A DNA stretch of 64,000 nt from Symsagittifera roscoffensis. Taxonomy: Eukaryota > Xenacoelomorpha > Acoela > Convolutidae. Where the stretch lies: NCBI RefSeq assembly GCF_963678635.1, contig NC_087065.1, forward strand, positions 46,504,381-46,568,380, given 5' to 3'. The notes under the pieces are model-generated. The model was not told where the DNA came from. It made no database searches and worked only from the letters and a program-made list of their open reading frames with translations. Numbering within the stretch: the first letter of the stretch is position 1; every line of letters starts with the position of its first letter. Position numbers and translations under genes: made by a program. Shown one piece after another: positions 10,560 through 22,793 of the stretch.

Positions 10560-12260
10560 CTGTTCAAAGCACGCTTTTTTATATAAATGATTAGGCTCAG
10601 ATTTCGAGAAGGCAGTGAGTGAGTATAGCAGAAGTTGTTGAAAATTTTGCAAGTATAATATAAGCCATTAAAATCAATTATAACGGACTTTTAAAGGATT
10701 ATAGTCCATTATCATGCATTTCAAAGAATTTTATTTCTACGAAACTAATCAATTCTAAAAATATATGTAAATAATCGATTTCATGGTCTGAATTTGCAAA
10801 AATAATAGATTATAATTCAACATAATAGGCATCAATTTTTCCATTTTAATCAATTTTATCCATAAAACTCAGTTGCGGGTTGAACTGATCGATCGAATGA
10901 CAGTTTTCCGGGGACTCTTTTTTGAAAAAGTATTGAGTTTGGAAAATACTGACTTGACCAATTTGGGCACAAAACTGCACAATATGCCTGATTAAAATCC
11001 ATTATAATCAACTGTAATGGTTTTTAAATGGATTATAGTCTCTTATAAGGCAATTTGATGGATTTTTAATATAAAAAAACTTGATTATATTAACAATAAA
11101 ATTTGCAATAACAATGGTCAATAATGGCAACATATCAGACAACTGTTTTCCATTTCAATAGGTTTCTGTCCATGAGACTCCGTTGCGGGTTAAATTGACT
11201 GATCTTTTTTTGTTTTGTGAGGAAATCTTTTTTGAAAAGTTATTGGGTTCAGAAAATGTTGATTTGATCAAATTTGGTCAACAAGTAATATTGCAACGTT
11301 TTCGTCTCAAATATCTTTCCATTTTGGGTTGAATCAAGATGAGTGATTCAAACATTTCCTTACGAGAGAATTTTTTTCATGTTTTTTTTTCTATTTTTAT
11401 GAAGTTTCCGCACTCGAGCCAACGAACAGCTTATTTAAACAAAAGATTAGGTTCAAATTTCGAGAAGGCAGTGAGTATAGCAGAATTCGAGAGGTTGTTA
11501 AAAATTTTGCAAGCAGTTTGTGAAAATTAGAGAGATTATAAAACATTATATTGAGTTATAATGGACTTTAAACTGATCATAATCCTTTATAATGTAATCT
11601 AGCGACTTTTGTTTTTACGAATTAAATCGATTTCAACAATCAAAAAATCGATTATATGGTCTTAATTTGCCAACATCTCAGACAAGAAATTTCCAATATA
11701 ATAAATTTTATCCATGAAACTCGGATGCAGGTTGAAATAAGATAACAAAAAACTTATTGCCTTTAGAAAAGTCTGAATTGGTCAGTTTTGGTCGGCAAGT
11801 AAGCAGCGCAACATTTCGGAGCCAGATATTATTCCATATTGGTTTGAGGCATGTTGGGTATTTTTTTCCGAGACGATTTTTTTTCAAGTTCTTCATAAGC
11901 GGTAGACAATTAATTAGAATGGAGTTTGAACGGATAATGATCCCTAATAATGCGTTTCCATGGACTTCGTTTTAACAAAAAAATGGATTATAGTAATATC
12001 AAAATCGTTTTCATAACGAAATAAATCAGAAAACTTTCTTCCATTATAATCGATTTTCATCCATGAAAATCCGTTGCAAATTGATTCGAATGATGAAGTG
12101 ATTATTTTCCAGAGATTTTTTTGAACAGTGATTGGGGAAACGCTGTTTGGTAAAAAATAAGAAACGCAACATTTTTGACTCAGATAACATTCCATATTCG
12201 ATTGAAGCAGGTTGAGTGTTTCAATCATTTCATTAAGAGAGGACTTTTTTCGAGGATTAT
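10560..12260 (+). repeat. Degenerate tandem array of 300-550 bp units
   Basis: Units restart at about 10862, 11170, 11711 and 12061 with a block like CCATGAAACTC.GTTGCGGGTT. Each is followed by GATTTGACCAATTTGG.CA, then GCAACATTT..ACTCAGATA and, in most, by blocks rich in ATTATAATGGATTATAG. Copies are strongly diverged. No coding sequence is supported. Confidence 0.65.
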
Positions 12261-12284
12261 ACCAGTAATCTTGAAAATCTGAGT

Positions 12285-12560
12285 TTCGATGAAAATTACG
12301 AAAAACTTTTGCTCGGGTAATTTTCTTTCTCCAGTCAAATTTTGACATTTTAACTATTAATGTTTGGCAGAATTTTTATATCACCCGAAAGGTATTGTAG
12401 TCTTCAGTTATGTTTTAAAAAGATATTTTAGCTGTGATTGTTTTTTGATAATTTATTATCTTTCTTAGAAATCGTTTCAATCTCGATTTGAAGTTTGCCA
12501 TCTGGCCTTTGTAATGATATGCTGTGGGGGATGCTATTCAATATAATCATAAGAACAAAT
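12285..12560 (+). repeat. Old fragment of the HINE-like family
   Basis: Has TTTTGCTCGGGTAATTTTC, CACCCGAAAGGTATTGTAGT, AAGATATTTTAGCTGTGATTG and GTGGGGGATG in family order but with many substitutions. Confidence 0.6.
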
Positions 12561-12839
12561 TAGAATCTTTCTTTTTATTTTAAAAAGTATCAATTTGTTT
12601 TAAGGCCGATATTGTACCATAGATTCTAAAAAGCAGTCGGAATGAGCAGGCTTTCAATCTGATGCAAGCGTTTTTATTTTATTATTCTTCAGTTTCACCA
12701 GGTGAAGCAGTTCGTACTCCAAGAGAAAAAAGTGTTTTCAGCCAAAACTACCTAATTTTACTTTGTGAGCCAACTGATCAGCTTAGAATGTGTTTATCCC
12801 GTTGTTTTGGCACCACCATTTTATAGTGTGTAAATTTTT

Positions 12840-14060
12840 TGGCAACTTCTTCATAAAACACACATTTTTTTGTTTCGACCATTTGAAGTGGGGGTGGAGC
12901 TTTGTATTCGGGTTTGTTTTAGTTTTTTCTTTTTGTTTTCCACGTGAAATCAGGTACAACAAAGATTCATGGGAATGGGTCGAGTGATACATCAGTTCAA
13001 CACTCATTCAGTTTTGATCTGAACGACATTTAAAAAAATTGATGAAATAAAAACAGTGAAGAGAAAAAACAGTTAGAAATTTTTGGTTTTTGGTCTTATT
13101 TCGTGCAAAAAGGTGAGCGAGCAGACTTATTTTGTTGTTAACTTGAAAGCACTTACTGCACACAATCAACGTTAGGGAAGGCTTGATATAGCATCTTGAA
13201 GCTATTTCAACCCTGATTCGAACGGCATCAGAATTTTTCAAAACGTTTCCCAATATTGCGAAAAATAAGTTTACCATGATTCATTTTTAATCTAAACTCG
13301 AGCAAGTAATGCAAGCCACCAGACTTACAAAAACTTATTTTTGCATAATTAAGGCCGCTGAATTCTAGTTTCAGTCATTTAAAGTAGTTTTTGGAATTTT
13401 ATTGTAGCGTAATTTGGAAGTTGAAAACATCAAAAAAATATCAAAAAATATGCGAAAATTTTTTGATTTTTTGATGTTTATCAATTGATTTTTTTTGTTA
13501 GAACTTTTTTTGTTTTGTTTTTTCCCTTCTTTTCCAAAAAAAACTATTTTTTTTTTCAGATCGTTTTATCACAGCTTTTTTTATCAATTTTTTTTATTTT
13601 GACAATTTCCTAATAAAAACAAACTTTTTTCCGACCATTTGAAAATGGGAGGAACTTTGTATTCGAATACGAATAAGTTTCAGTTTTTTTTTCGCTTTTC
13701 ACGCAAAATCAGGTACACGAACAAATATGGAAGGAACCGAGTGATATACCATAACAAAGCCCTTTCAGTCGTGATTCGAACGACCTTAAATTTATTCCAC
13801 AAAAGTGTCCTGGTATCGTCAAAAACAATTTAACAATTTTGATTTCAAGTCGATTTTTTAGAAAACAATGCAATTGAGCAGGTTTACTATAACTGTATTT
13901 TTGTTTAATTTAGGCCGCAAGAACTTAGTATTTATTAAGTAAAATTTCTGAATTTTTATTCTAGTGCCATTTGGGAATTAAAAACTTTCTGCTAAAATTT
14001 TCAAAATTTTTTTAAGACTTTTTTTCGCAAATGTTTTCTTTTTTTCGTTTTTTTTTTCAC
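12840..14060 (+). repeat. Diverged repeat, two to three tandem copies; a further copy near 52840
   Basis: The blocks CGACCATTTGAA...TTTGTATTCG, AAATCAGGTAC and GTGATTCGAACGACC recur at about 12870-13030 and 13630-13800, with a related piece at 13190-13400 (CCTGATTCGAACGGCATC, AATTAAGGCCGCTGAATTCT). A more distant copy is at 52840-52990. Long T tracts lie between copies. Not coding. Confidence 0.55.
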
Positions 14061-15412
14061 TGTCGAATAATCCTAATTTCCAGTATTTCAATGAGATTGT
14101 TTTTATTACAACACGCAGAAGAAAAAAACGACGCTGATTTAGAAAAAATCTTTTTTATTGTATTTTTTAGACTGTGGTCGGATCTTTCTCAGCTACTTAC
14201 ACAGTGACCGGCTATCCTTGTTCATATTAGGTTATTGTTTAAAAAAAAACGTTTTTTTTGGTTTGATGCCGTTTATAGGTTATAATAACCACGAGATAGA
14301 TTAAATTGTGTTTTATTTTGTTTTATTTTGAAATTACTATAAATTTGTCTTCGAGTGATGCATTGGATGTTTCTACACTCGAGGTAAGACCAAGCAAGCT
14401 TTTATGCCTGTCAAGTGATGTCTTTTAAGCAAGTTTCCAATCGTTAACGGATTTAACTACATTTTTTTTGTTTTTTTTATTTTTCTCTTTTTTCATTGCT
14501 CGATTTTAGTAACACTAAAGCGCTTTTATTAGTTTTCAATCATCTAATTTTTGAATTTTCCTAAGCCTTGGTAATCATCGTTTTTTTTTGTGGTCTTAAG
14601 GAAAAAAATTTACTGAAAATATCTGTAACTTTGTTAAATTTTTGAAATCTTTTAATGTTTTTTTTTGCCCACTAGTTGCTGAATTTCATACCCAATTTGA
14701 TCAACACTGAGAAAATGTTGAATAGATTTGCATTGCGACTCAATTGACGGCATACTGGGGTCCAAAATATTTTATCGTTTTACCCATTAGACGTTTTTTG
14801 AGGCACCTCACTTTGCTTATAAAATTATACAACTAATATTCCTCCTTACTAATTAAATTAGAGTTTTCCAAATTTTGTGAATAAAGGTATAACTAATATA
14901 GATTTTGTAGGTTTCAGAGTAACTAGGAGAACGTTTAAAAATTCGCGACAACACAAGTCGATAAACGTTTTGACAACTCTCCAAGAGTGAGATGGACTAT
15001 TGTGTAATCAAATGAGATGACAGATTAAGACTCACAAGGTTCTGATTCTGATTATGAAAAAAGTGATCTGATTTTTTCTCTACTGATAAAATGAAACAAA
15101 TTTGATGAAAAAGGAACCTGTCAAAATTGCTTGTACTAGATTTGAACATTAATGGATCAATATTTGCCGCATTTGATCCAAATTTTTTGCGTTTTGTTCA
15201 AAGCTCACGCTTTCTAGAAAAAAAAAGTTTTGTGAAAATTAGGAAGCAATATTGCAAGCAAAGTTTAACTTTTAAAAAATGCTGTGTGTGTTAATACAAA
15301 ATTCAAAAATTTGTAAAGACAAATGAAAACGAATGCATCGAAGCAAAGGTGCTTTATATGTTACTAACGTGCAATTTCTCTTATCTTTACCCGCATCCAA
15401 GTTTAGGCGTAA
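14061..15412. other. Non-genic intron sequence
   Basis: AT-rich, with many T runs. No repeat family or exon recognised. It lies within gene A's first intron. Confidence 0.5.
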
Positions 15413-16215
15413 AAAATCGATTATAACGGATTGTTATGATGATTTTTTGACAATTATAATCGATTATAATTGCCAAAATAAGGTCTTTAAGGGATGTATT
15501 ATAATCTCTTATTTTGCCGAAATATTCTTTTATTCGAACAATATCTTATGGGTTATCATTTTTGTGTCAATAAGAAAATTTCTAAAAGAGAGATCTCTTG
15601 AACACTTTGGTTCATCTGAACACAGAGTTTTACCACGAAACAAAAGTTTCATAGAGATCCTTTCATATGAGTGGAAAGATTCTCGTGGTAGATGAAAAAT
15701 AAATTTTCCGAATCAATCATGAAACTAAATCAATTTGCTGATGTTTTGGTGTTTAAAAAAGCTTAACATATGCATCACAAAACAACTATGCATCACGAAA
15801 TGAAAAAAAAAACTTCTAAAATTGAATTAATTGGAAAACCTCAAAAACATTTTTCTCATTTTTCATAGGAACCAACGTCCACAAAAAGTATAAAATATAA
15901 ACAATTTAGATGCAACTTCGAAGACAAAAATGGACAAACAAAAGGGATAATAATCAGTAAGAGATTTTTGTGCAAAACTAATGAAATAGAAATTTGAATA
16001 AAAATAATGGATTTTAATCAATTATAATCGATTATAATTGTATCGAAAAATAGACGAATAAAATATTTGATTATAATCGATTATAATGGATTATAATTAA
16101 TTATAATTTGATTTTAAGAAGAGAGATTATAATCGATTATTAATTAATTAAAATCGATTGTTTCCCAATTTAAGTGAGACTGGTACTAAAATCGTAATAT
16201 AATCGATTATTAACG
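15413..16215. repeat. AT-rich palindromic minisatellite (ATTATAATCGATTATAAT)
   Basis: Repeated self-complementary blocks AATTATAATCGATTATAATT occur at about 15413-15475 and again, densely, at 16005-16215, where variants ATTATAATGGATTATAAT and TTAATTAATTAAAATCGATT are interleaved. The same core appears at lower density at 10.6-12.1 kb. An open frame spanning 15333-15695 follows the repeat and is not considered a gene. Confidence 0.65.
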
Positions 16216-16687
16216 CTTGAAAATGGATGCGGGTAGTGTTAACTCCTTTCAATTTGGTCTTTCAACAAAAATTTGCAATATTGGAAGGAAATTTTTCTCC
16301 CATGCTAGATTTTAGTCCACCCACAACCACTGCAAAACGTTTTGCTCAATTGCATTGTTTATTAATCGCCCAGTTAGCAACTATTCATGCTGCTAATTGT
16401 TGCATGCCACGAAGTGACGTTTTGTGCACATTTTCGTCTTTTAAAATAGCTGCAAATTGTCGCTTGCGACGAATTTTTGCCTCACGATTATACTTGAGTC
16501 GCTATTGTTGCCAAATTTTATGACAAAAATTGAAAAAATGTGAAACAATTTTTCAATACCACGGCCAGGATTTTTCGACGTATTTGGTATCCGAATCACG
16601 GCCGATAGGACTTTTTTATGACAATTATTTTGCCTAGTACAAGCTTTCTTCGTGTTAATCGAAGCTTTTTAATGTTCTTTTTTGTAG

Positions 16688-17487
16688 ATCATGTCAACTA
16701 CGAGCACTCCAGCTAGTTCCCGAGTACCATCCAGGACTCTGATCCCAAGGCCAAAGGAGGGCCAATCACTCCCGACCAGCGCAGTTTCCCCAGTTGCTTC
16801 TCGCAGAAAGACGAACCTCATTCGGAAGAAATCCGACAGCGTTGACAGTCTTGTCATGAGGCCGAAACGAAACAGTGATTCGTTCTTGGTGCCTACTGAC
16901 CTTCCAATTCTTCAAGATAAGCCCTCAAATCGAAAAGCGAAGTCAGGAGGCGAGCTCACGACTTCAAACCGAATGAGGAATTTCAACCAATCAGACTTCG
17001 TTGAGTTTAATAAACCTCAGCCAATCAGATTTAAGAGATCTGGGTTGTTAATCGATGAAAGTGCTTCTAAAATTTCGCCCGGTCGCCAAAAGCAGAATAG
17101 TTACGCAGCCAATGACGAAGGTTTAATTACCCAAATGGTCGAACAATTTATTTCAGTCATCAAAAAACACGGCGAAGTTTTACAGAATGGCAACAAAATT
17201 TCGTTTGTAGTCAAAAACAAAAATCACATAACGACTGAAAAAATGGAACGAATTTCGTACACGTTGAGACATGCAAAACGAGTTCTAGCCAGACTTAAGA
17301 AAGTAACAGGAATGGAGTTCGAGTTAGTTGACGAAACGAACGGGACGTACCAGGCAGCAATAAAGGACTCGAGCGGGAGGTATAAAGTGTTGCCGCCCAT
17401 CAGCCAGAAGTCCCAGAATCCCCCAAACGGAGTGAAATCATTCTCAAAAGGAGAAGGAGACAGTTTTGACAGAGAGCGACACGATGT
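16688..17487 (+). CDS. Gene A, exon 2 (largest coding exon)
   Basis: Acceptor TTTTTTGTAG|ATCATG at 16687 and donor GATGT|GTGAGT at 17488; enters in phase 0 and leaves two bases over. It encodes residues 109 to about 375. The first half is Ser/Pro/Arg/Lys-rich and looks disordered. The second half, near GLITQMVEQFISVIKKHGEV, through ITTEKMERISYTLRHAKRVL to GMEFELVDETNGTYQAA, looks like a small folded alpha/beta domain of about 90 residues. I do not recognise it. If the upstream exon is not used, the ATG at 16691 could be an alternative start. Base composition is clearly less AT-rich than the flanks, supporting real coding sequence. Confidence 0.85.
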
Positions 17488-17925
17488 GTGAGTTTAAAAT
17501 TATGTTATTCAACTTTTTCTAGAACCGAACTTTTCTAAGTCTGTTCTCGCATATTCAACTGATACTGATCTAAATTATAATGAATGACAAATTGTTGGCA
17601 ATATCGGTGTCCTTGAGCACTTTTATCGGCCACAAGTTAGTGCATTTTAGGTTAATTAATTTTTCTGCGCAGTTTTCACATTGAAAAATCAGCGACAAAA
17701 TGAAATTCGACTGCAAAATGAGCAGTTGAAGGTAATTTAAATTCGTTTGGATTCGATAACGGAAAAGTTATCGCAAAGATATCAAAATTCAGTTTTCGAA
17801 AGATCTTTTGTTAAAAGAAAGAAGTTTTGAAAAGCGCTTTGTAAATAAAATTTTCACCTTATGGACTAAAACCTTATGACCCCATTATCAAACTTCAGTT
17901 AGATGTGTTGCCTGTGTGTTTTTAG

Positions 17926-18028
17926 ACCCCTTCGGACTTACGAAGACTACAAGAAACTTCCGGATCCGAACTTGAGAGGGGGACTGTCAACAGGACCCGC
18001 TATATCATACGAGCAACAACAGATCATG
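17926..18028 (+). CDS. Gene A, exon 3
   Basis: Bounded by TGTTTTTAG|ACC and ATC ATG|GTAGAT. Joined to exon 2's two left-over bases it reads VPLRTYEDYKKLPDPNLRGG then LSTGPAISYEQQQIM and ends in phase 0. The pattern Y-x-x-YKKL ... GGL-x-x-GP ahead of a basic helix recalls the C-terminal part of some cilium-associated proteins (JHY/C11orf63 was considered), but this is a weak impression from memory. Confidence 0.8.
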
Positions 18029-18217
18029 GTAGATAAAAAATCATTCTTGTTTTTGAATGGTAATTACTTTACATAATGCTTCTTCATAAAAAACGATCTG
18101 ATTGTTTTTAAGACTCAATAAGAAAGTTGGAAAAACAAAAATTAGCTTAATTTAGAAAAACTAAAATAATTCAAAAAATATCGTGCAGTCCATACAACAT
18201 TTTTTTAAATTAAACAG

Positions 18218-18454
18218 GCTGCAAAAGCACAGAGAATGCGCGAGTATGACGAGGCTGTGCGGCTGCACAATTACGACAAATTCAACCCCTCTGGATATCC
18301 AGGAGGAGTGACTGGAGGAGGGGGAGGGGGAGGGGGAGGGGGAGGGGGAGGGACAGAGGGAAGAGTGAAGGGAGGAGGAGGTCGCAACATGACGGGAGAT
18401 CTTTCGAGGACCCAGGAGATGGAACTTGCCCAATTTCTGCACCAGAGAGACGCG
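18218..18454 (+). CDS. Gene A, exon 4 (basic helix and poly-Gly tract)
   Basis: Acceptor TTAAACAG|GCT and donor GACGCG|GTAAAG, phase 0 on both sides. Begins AAKAQRMREYDEAVRLHNYD, a charged helix, then a run of 13 glycines (bases 18314-18352, mostly GGGGGA repeats) and ends LSRTQEMELAQFLHQRDA. The Gly tract is a coding minisatellite likely to vary in length. Continues in phase with the exon at 36733, which begins KLRQVQDFG. Confidence 0.85.
18314..18352 (+). repeat. GGGGGA coding minisatellite (poly-Gly)
   Basis: Five or more consecutive GGGGGA units inside exon 4 of gene A. Four or more closely spaced G runs on the coding strand could form a G-quadruplex in DNA or mRNA. Confidence 0.8.
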
Positions 18455-18867
18455 GTAAAGTTGTTTATAATCTTTTCATCTTTGCAAGGATTCTTTTTTT
18501 TCCAGAAAGTTTTTGGGAGTTGTGAACAATGACATTGGTTTATCATTGAGAATGAAATATTCGGCAATTAATCAGAGTTGTCGAGGTCCTATATTTGGAT
18601 TTGCCGAATCATCTATGCAAAACGCTAGCAGAGGCAGATCTGTATTACTCTCCAGAGATATATATTGTTTTGGAGTTTTGCCGCAAACTGATTTTTTGAG
18701 GTCCACAAAAAACTACTAAAGGTGTAAAAAAAATCTGCTCTAGCCGTTTCCGCTCCAACAATTACATGGTGCTTATTGTAAGCAACTCAAGAATTTTTTA
18801 AAATGTACATGTAATTATACTGCCTTGTACTTGAACAATTGTTTTACCATTCTATGAGCTAAAATAT

Positions 18868-19496
18868 TTGAAGCGTCCTTCCATTTTCCTTTATCCTCCA
18901 AAGACAAACAAATATAAGTGGCATCAGGTCACGTGTATTATCTTAAACGTAAGAAAAAAACCACTACTAACTGGAACTGCCAAAAAATACCAGGCTCGAA
19001 AAGTCAAAGTTTTAGACGGAATTTTCAAAGTTACTCCTAAATTATTTTATCAACTCTACTCTATACATGTTAGTCTTTCAGAATTAGCCCCCACTTTGCT
19101 TGCTTATATGCCTTCTTAAAAAATCAAACGGAAAAAATGCCATCGTTTATTAGATGCCCTAAAAAACTTAACCCCTAACAGTAAAACTGAAGAAATTTTG
19201 CTTGATTTCGAGCAGACCACTCTTCAAGCGTTTCGGAGTCTAAGCTGTCTGAATGTTTTATCAGCTTTCTCAAAATTTTATTTAAAAAAATTGCGGAAAT
19301 CGGTTTAAAAAAGGAGCGCGAAACAAACCACGAGCTTGTAGTAGCACTTAAAATGTTACCTTCACTGGCTTTTGAAAGACAAGTAGAAATAGGAAACTCC
19401 TACGATAAAACAGTCGAAGAAATTGAAGTACTACGGCGTTCGATTGCTGGCAAAATTATATCAAAAAGAGCACGAGAAAATTTAAGGCGGAATTAA
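18868..19496 (+). pseudogene. MULE transposase remnant in gene A's last intron
   Basis: Frame one (18868-19119) includes FKVTPKLFYQLYSIHVSL and PTLLAYMPS, the segment before the catalytic Asp in MULE transposases. After a stop, other frames give LLDFEQTTLQAFRSL and then ECFISFLKILFKKIAEIGLK, with LVVALKMLPSLAFE and a basic tail ending at 19496. This order (DFE...A, then C-F-x-F...KI-x-x-GL, then AL-x-x-LP-x-x-V) is that of the MULE transposase domain. At least one stop and one frameshift break it, and the Cys-His region is altered, so it is dead. It shares the gene's orientation but is not an exon of it. Confidence 0.7.
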
Positions 19497-19842
19497 TTTT
19501 GTAAATTTTAGCATAATTTGTTTTTTCGTATGATCGTCAAAAAATTCAATCTGATTTTATAAGCGCCATATTAATTTTTAAAACAGTTTTGATCATTATG
19601 CGCTTTTTATTCCAAATTTTACTAAGCGCTGAAAAATTCCACAAAAACTTTCGTGAATTTCTTCTGCTCATCTACCAACTTTTGTTTTTTTGAGAGCATG
19701 CATCGATGGATGTTTTGAACTTTTTAGTTTCACGAAATGTTCGTGCTTTCAACTGCTTTAATGGTTCGTAGTTTCCTATTTCTGATCCTTTGCTGACAGT
19801 TTCCTTTTTTCACGTTGATGGCAGTTTCTGACGGTGCATTTT

Positions 19843-20244
19843 TCAATCACTATCGTGAGCTCTATAGGCAAAAACGTCGTGTAAGCAAGGTTTCAAGCTC
19901 GCACTTGGAAGCTTGATTTGCTCAGTTAGTTTGACGCGTTTTCGGTGGACTGTCAACGTTGAAAACCTTTTGAAGCAAACTGATAAGTAAATCTGAAATT
20001 TGACGCTTTCCTCGCCCGACAAGGATACTCGGTTTTCCAAATCGTTTTCAAGGCATTCATTTGTTTCTTGGTAAGTCTCTACCTCTTTTTTGATAGGCAA
20101 CAAGGTGACAACAGACATCAAGTAACCCTCAATTGACCTTTGAATGGTGTACTTTTGATACAAACTTTTAGTGCGTTCGAGAACGTGACGTAGCAAAAAA
20201 TTCCGCTGCAGTAAGTCAACAGCTGGTACTGACGCCATAAACAT
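19843..20244 (-). other. Unrecognised 133-codon open frame
   Basis: An open frame starting MFMASVPAVDLLQRNFLLRH, with a helix-rich, charged composition and less AT than its surroundings. I find no known motif and no convincing splice partners; the flanking 300 bases on either side also have raised GC. It could be a fragment of an old element related to the adjacent MULE remnant or a lost gene. Confidence 0.25.
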
Positions 20245-22793
20245 GAATTTCGTCTTTCATCTTCGATGACGAAATCTTTCGCCTCCGTATGTCATCTTGA
20301 AATCGTATTTTAGGCTTTGTCAGTGTATTATCTTAAAATCATTCCACTAAGCTTTGTCGATGCAATCACTCTGGGACCGATTTCTGTCTCGGTTCACTGT
20401 TCTCATGGTATATTAAAACGTTTGCGGTGTGTTCTTGGTTGATTGATGGCTAAAGTTTGTTTCGGAGAGGCTCCATGGCTACTGCTGCGTTATCTTTGAT
20501 GTTTTCCTTTATTTTAAGCCCCAATTTCTGCGGGGCTTGATAAAAGTAAATGAGTTTTAACAATTTCGATGTTTTTGTCGAAAACTCGGTTCCGACCAAT
20601 GCAATGTCTCAGCGCATAGCACCGCGAACTTGACCGCGTAAAACACCCGGAGATACATAAATATAGTCTTCAAATACAATTAATTTTTTTGAGCAATGAA
20701 TTTCATGACGGCTTTAATAAATTATAAATTAATACAAAAAATCAACTCTGTCTGTAACAATTATCCAATAGATTGCGTTAGTACAACTTTAATGGCCCCA
20801 TCGATTTTCTTCAATTCGTTTCTTATTAATCTATCTGCTTGATTGCCTTTGACTGAGGTGATGCAACTTTTGGATCCATGTTAAATGCGAAACATGGTAA
20901 AGGTAAGCGGTTTGGCAGTAAGCTATGGTATATCTCGGCTTAGTATGATTTTGACTAACTCTTGGAAAATTTTGACACATTGTTAGGTTTACGTTCTGGT
21001 TCCGAATTTTGCAAAAATCAGTTGCATTATTTTTCCTTTGGTAAAATTCTGAGAAACTCTTGTTCCGATCGCTTTATGTCTGTTATCAATTTTGACAAAA
21101 ATGCTTTTTTATTTTCAAATTTCATCCGGTATTAATTGTTTTTCAAATCAGTACCGTATAAATCTCAATCACCTTAAGCATTAGCTTTAGAGAGAGTCAT
21201 TAGATCTTCAGATCTATATTTACAAAAGCCTGAATACTGTAAGTTGAAGGCTATTACGTATTGACGTTTTTATGACGAAGGTCTTAAAGTCTGTCAAAAT
21301 GCGCTTTTAAAATGACACAAATGTCTAGCGGAGACTATCAAAAAGTAAGTCTGTTGGTAGGTTAAGAACCTTACACAGGAACAGATGCGGCTAATCCCGT
21401 ATTAAGTACATGACTGTTTTCGCTTTCAGGTTTTTTCTTCCTGGTTGCATTCGAAGTGCAAAATAAGAATTGGTACATGTATGTAGTACAACAATATATG
21501 TTTGAAGTAAAATTTAGAGTCGAGAAAAAATGCGTTTAACAACAAAAACTTACAATATGATTTCTTTTTGTTGTAATCTTTTTTCGTAACGAGCAACTAT
21601 GAGTACGAACATTTCGTTGCCTCTCAATTCAAAAACTGATGAGAAGGCAAATAACAGCAAAATCAGCAAGGATGCTTACACCAAATATCGGGTATAAACC
21701 CGGCCACAGTGCTTACGCCCGTTGTTCTTTTTTTAACGTGAAGTTTTGAGTTCACGGCCATAGAGTGCTTTTAAATAATTTTAAAAATAGTTTCTATATT
21801 GCAGTATTAGAGAGCAACCTTTTTTCGCGGGAAGTGGAAACATATTGATGTATAATTTTACATAGAATATATATCAATCAAATATATCTGAATTTTATTA
21901 GCTTCATTTCAGCTTTACACTTTTTGAGCTGCGTTTTCGTCGCTAACTGAAACTGTATGAAATTTCATTGGCATAAATTTAACATACTAATTTTTTAATG
22001 GCTTCGGTCATAACGGCAGTGAGTAAAAGCTCGGAAGTGCTTTTGCCCAATCAATTAAAATCAAAAACTCTCAGTGTCGAGAAAAACTATTCAGACTTTT
22101 TTTGCTTATCTAACTGATTGATTCAGATTGACTAATATTTTTCATTTCTCTTTTCCTGCTTCACTCACAGTTTTGCGCCTTAGTTTTAACGTAGCTTTGA
22201 CCCACACCTGTTAATCAGAACGAGCAGCAAAAAATGTAAATCTTCTAAAATTAAATACCAAAAAATACAAAAAATATTCAACTGAAATATTTAAGAAAAC
22301 AGAGCAAAAAAATGAGAAAGAAAGCATTTCAAAAAGTTTTTTTGTTTATTTAACTTTGTTAATTTTTTTTACTGTTGATACAATCTGTACGCAGCGACCG
22401 TCAACTCGTATCTGCGGGCATAACGCATGTTGTTTTTTAACGTCATCCATGCCTGCACTTCTAGTCATTGGAGTTTTTTTGTGGCAAAAGTACATTTCGA
22501 AACTTTTTTCTTTTTTAAAGTTTCTACAAGATTGATCAAGGACAACGATGATAGTTTTGCCAGTTTTCTTTACAAAAAAACTATAAATTGAAGCTTAATG
22601 TTTAAAATAAGTTTTATATTAAGTTCATATTTGAGATATTGAATGGTTTAAGACATGAATCTTCAACAAATTTCAATCTCACTCCTGATAAATTCAAACG
22701 CCTGATTGATTACTACACTGAAAAAGCGCACATGATCATACAAAAACCTCCTATTTTCAAAATTACAGCAAAATTAAATCTTGACGTTTCAAA
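20245..22793. other. Intronic / upstream sequence of the nested gene
   Basis: No exon or repeat family recognised. A hairpin AAGCCCC...GGGGCTT lies near 20515-20540. The last part before 22794 would hold the promoter of the FkbM gene; a TATA-like CTATAAATT at about 22581 is the only candidate, and it is weak. AAAATTACAG|CA just upstream of the ATG could be a splice acceptor for a 5' UTR exon. Confidence 0.45.

Noticed and set aside
15333-15695. 120-codon + strand frame
   Set aside because: Runs through the palindromic AT minisatellite; composition is Ile/Lys/Phe-rich low complexity and no splice context supports it.
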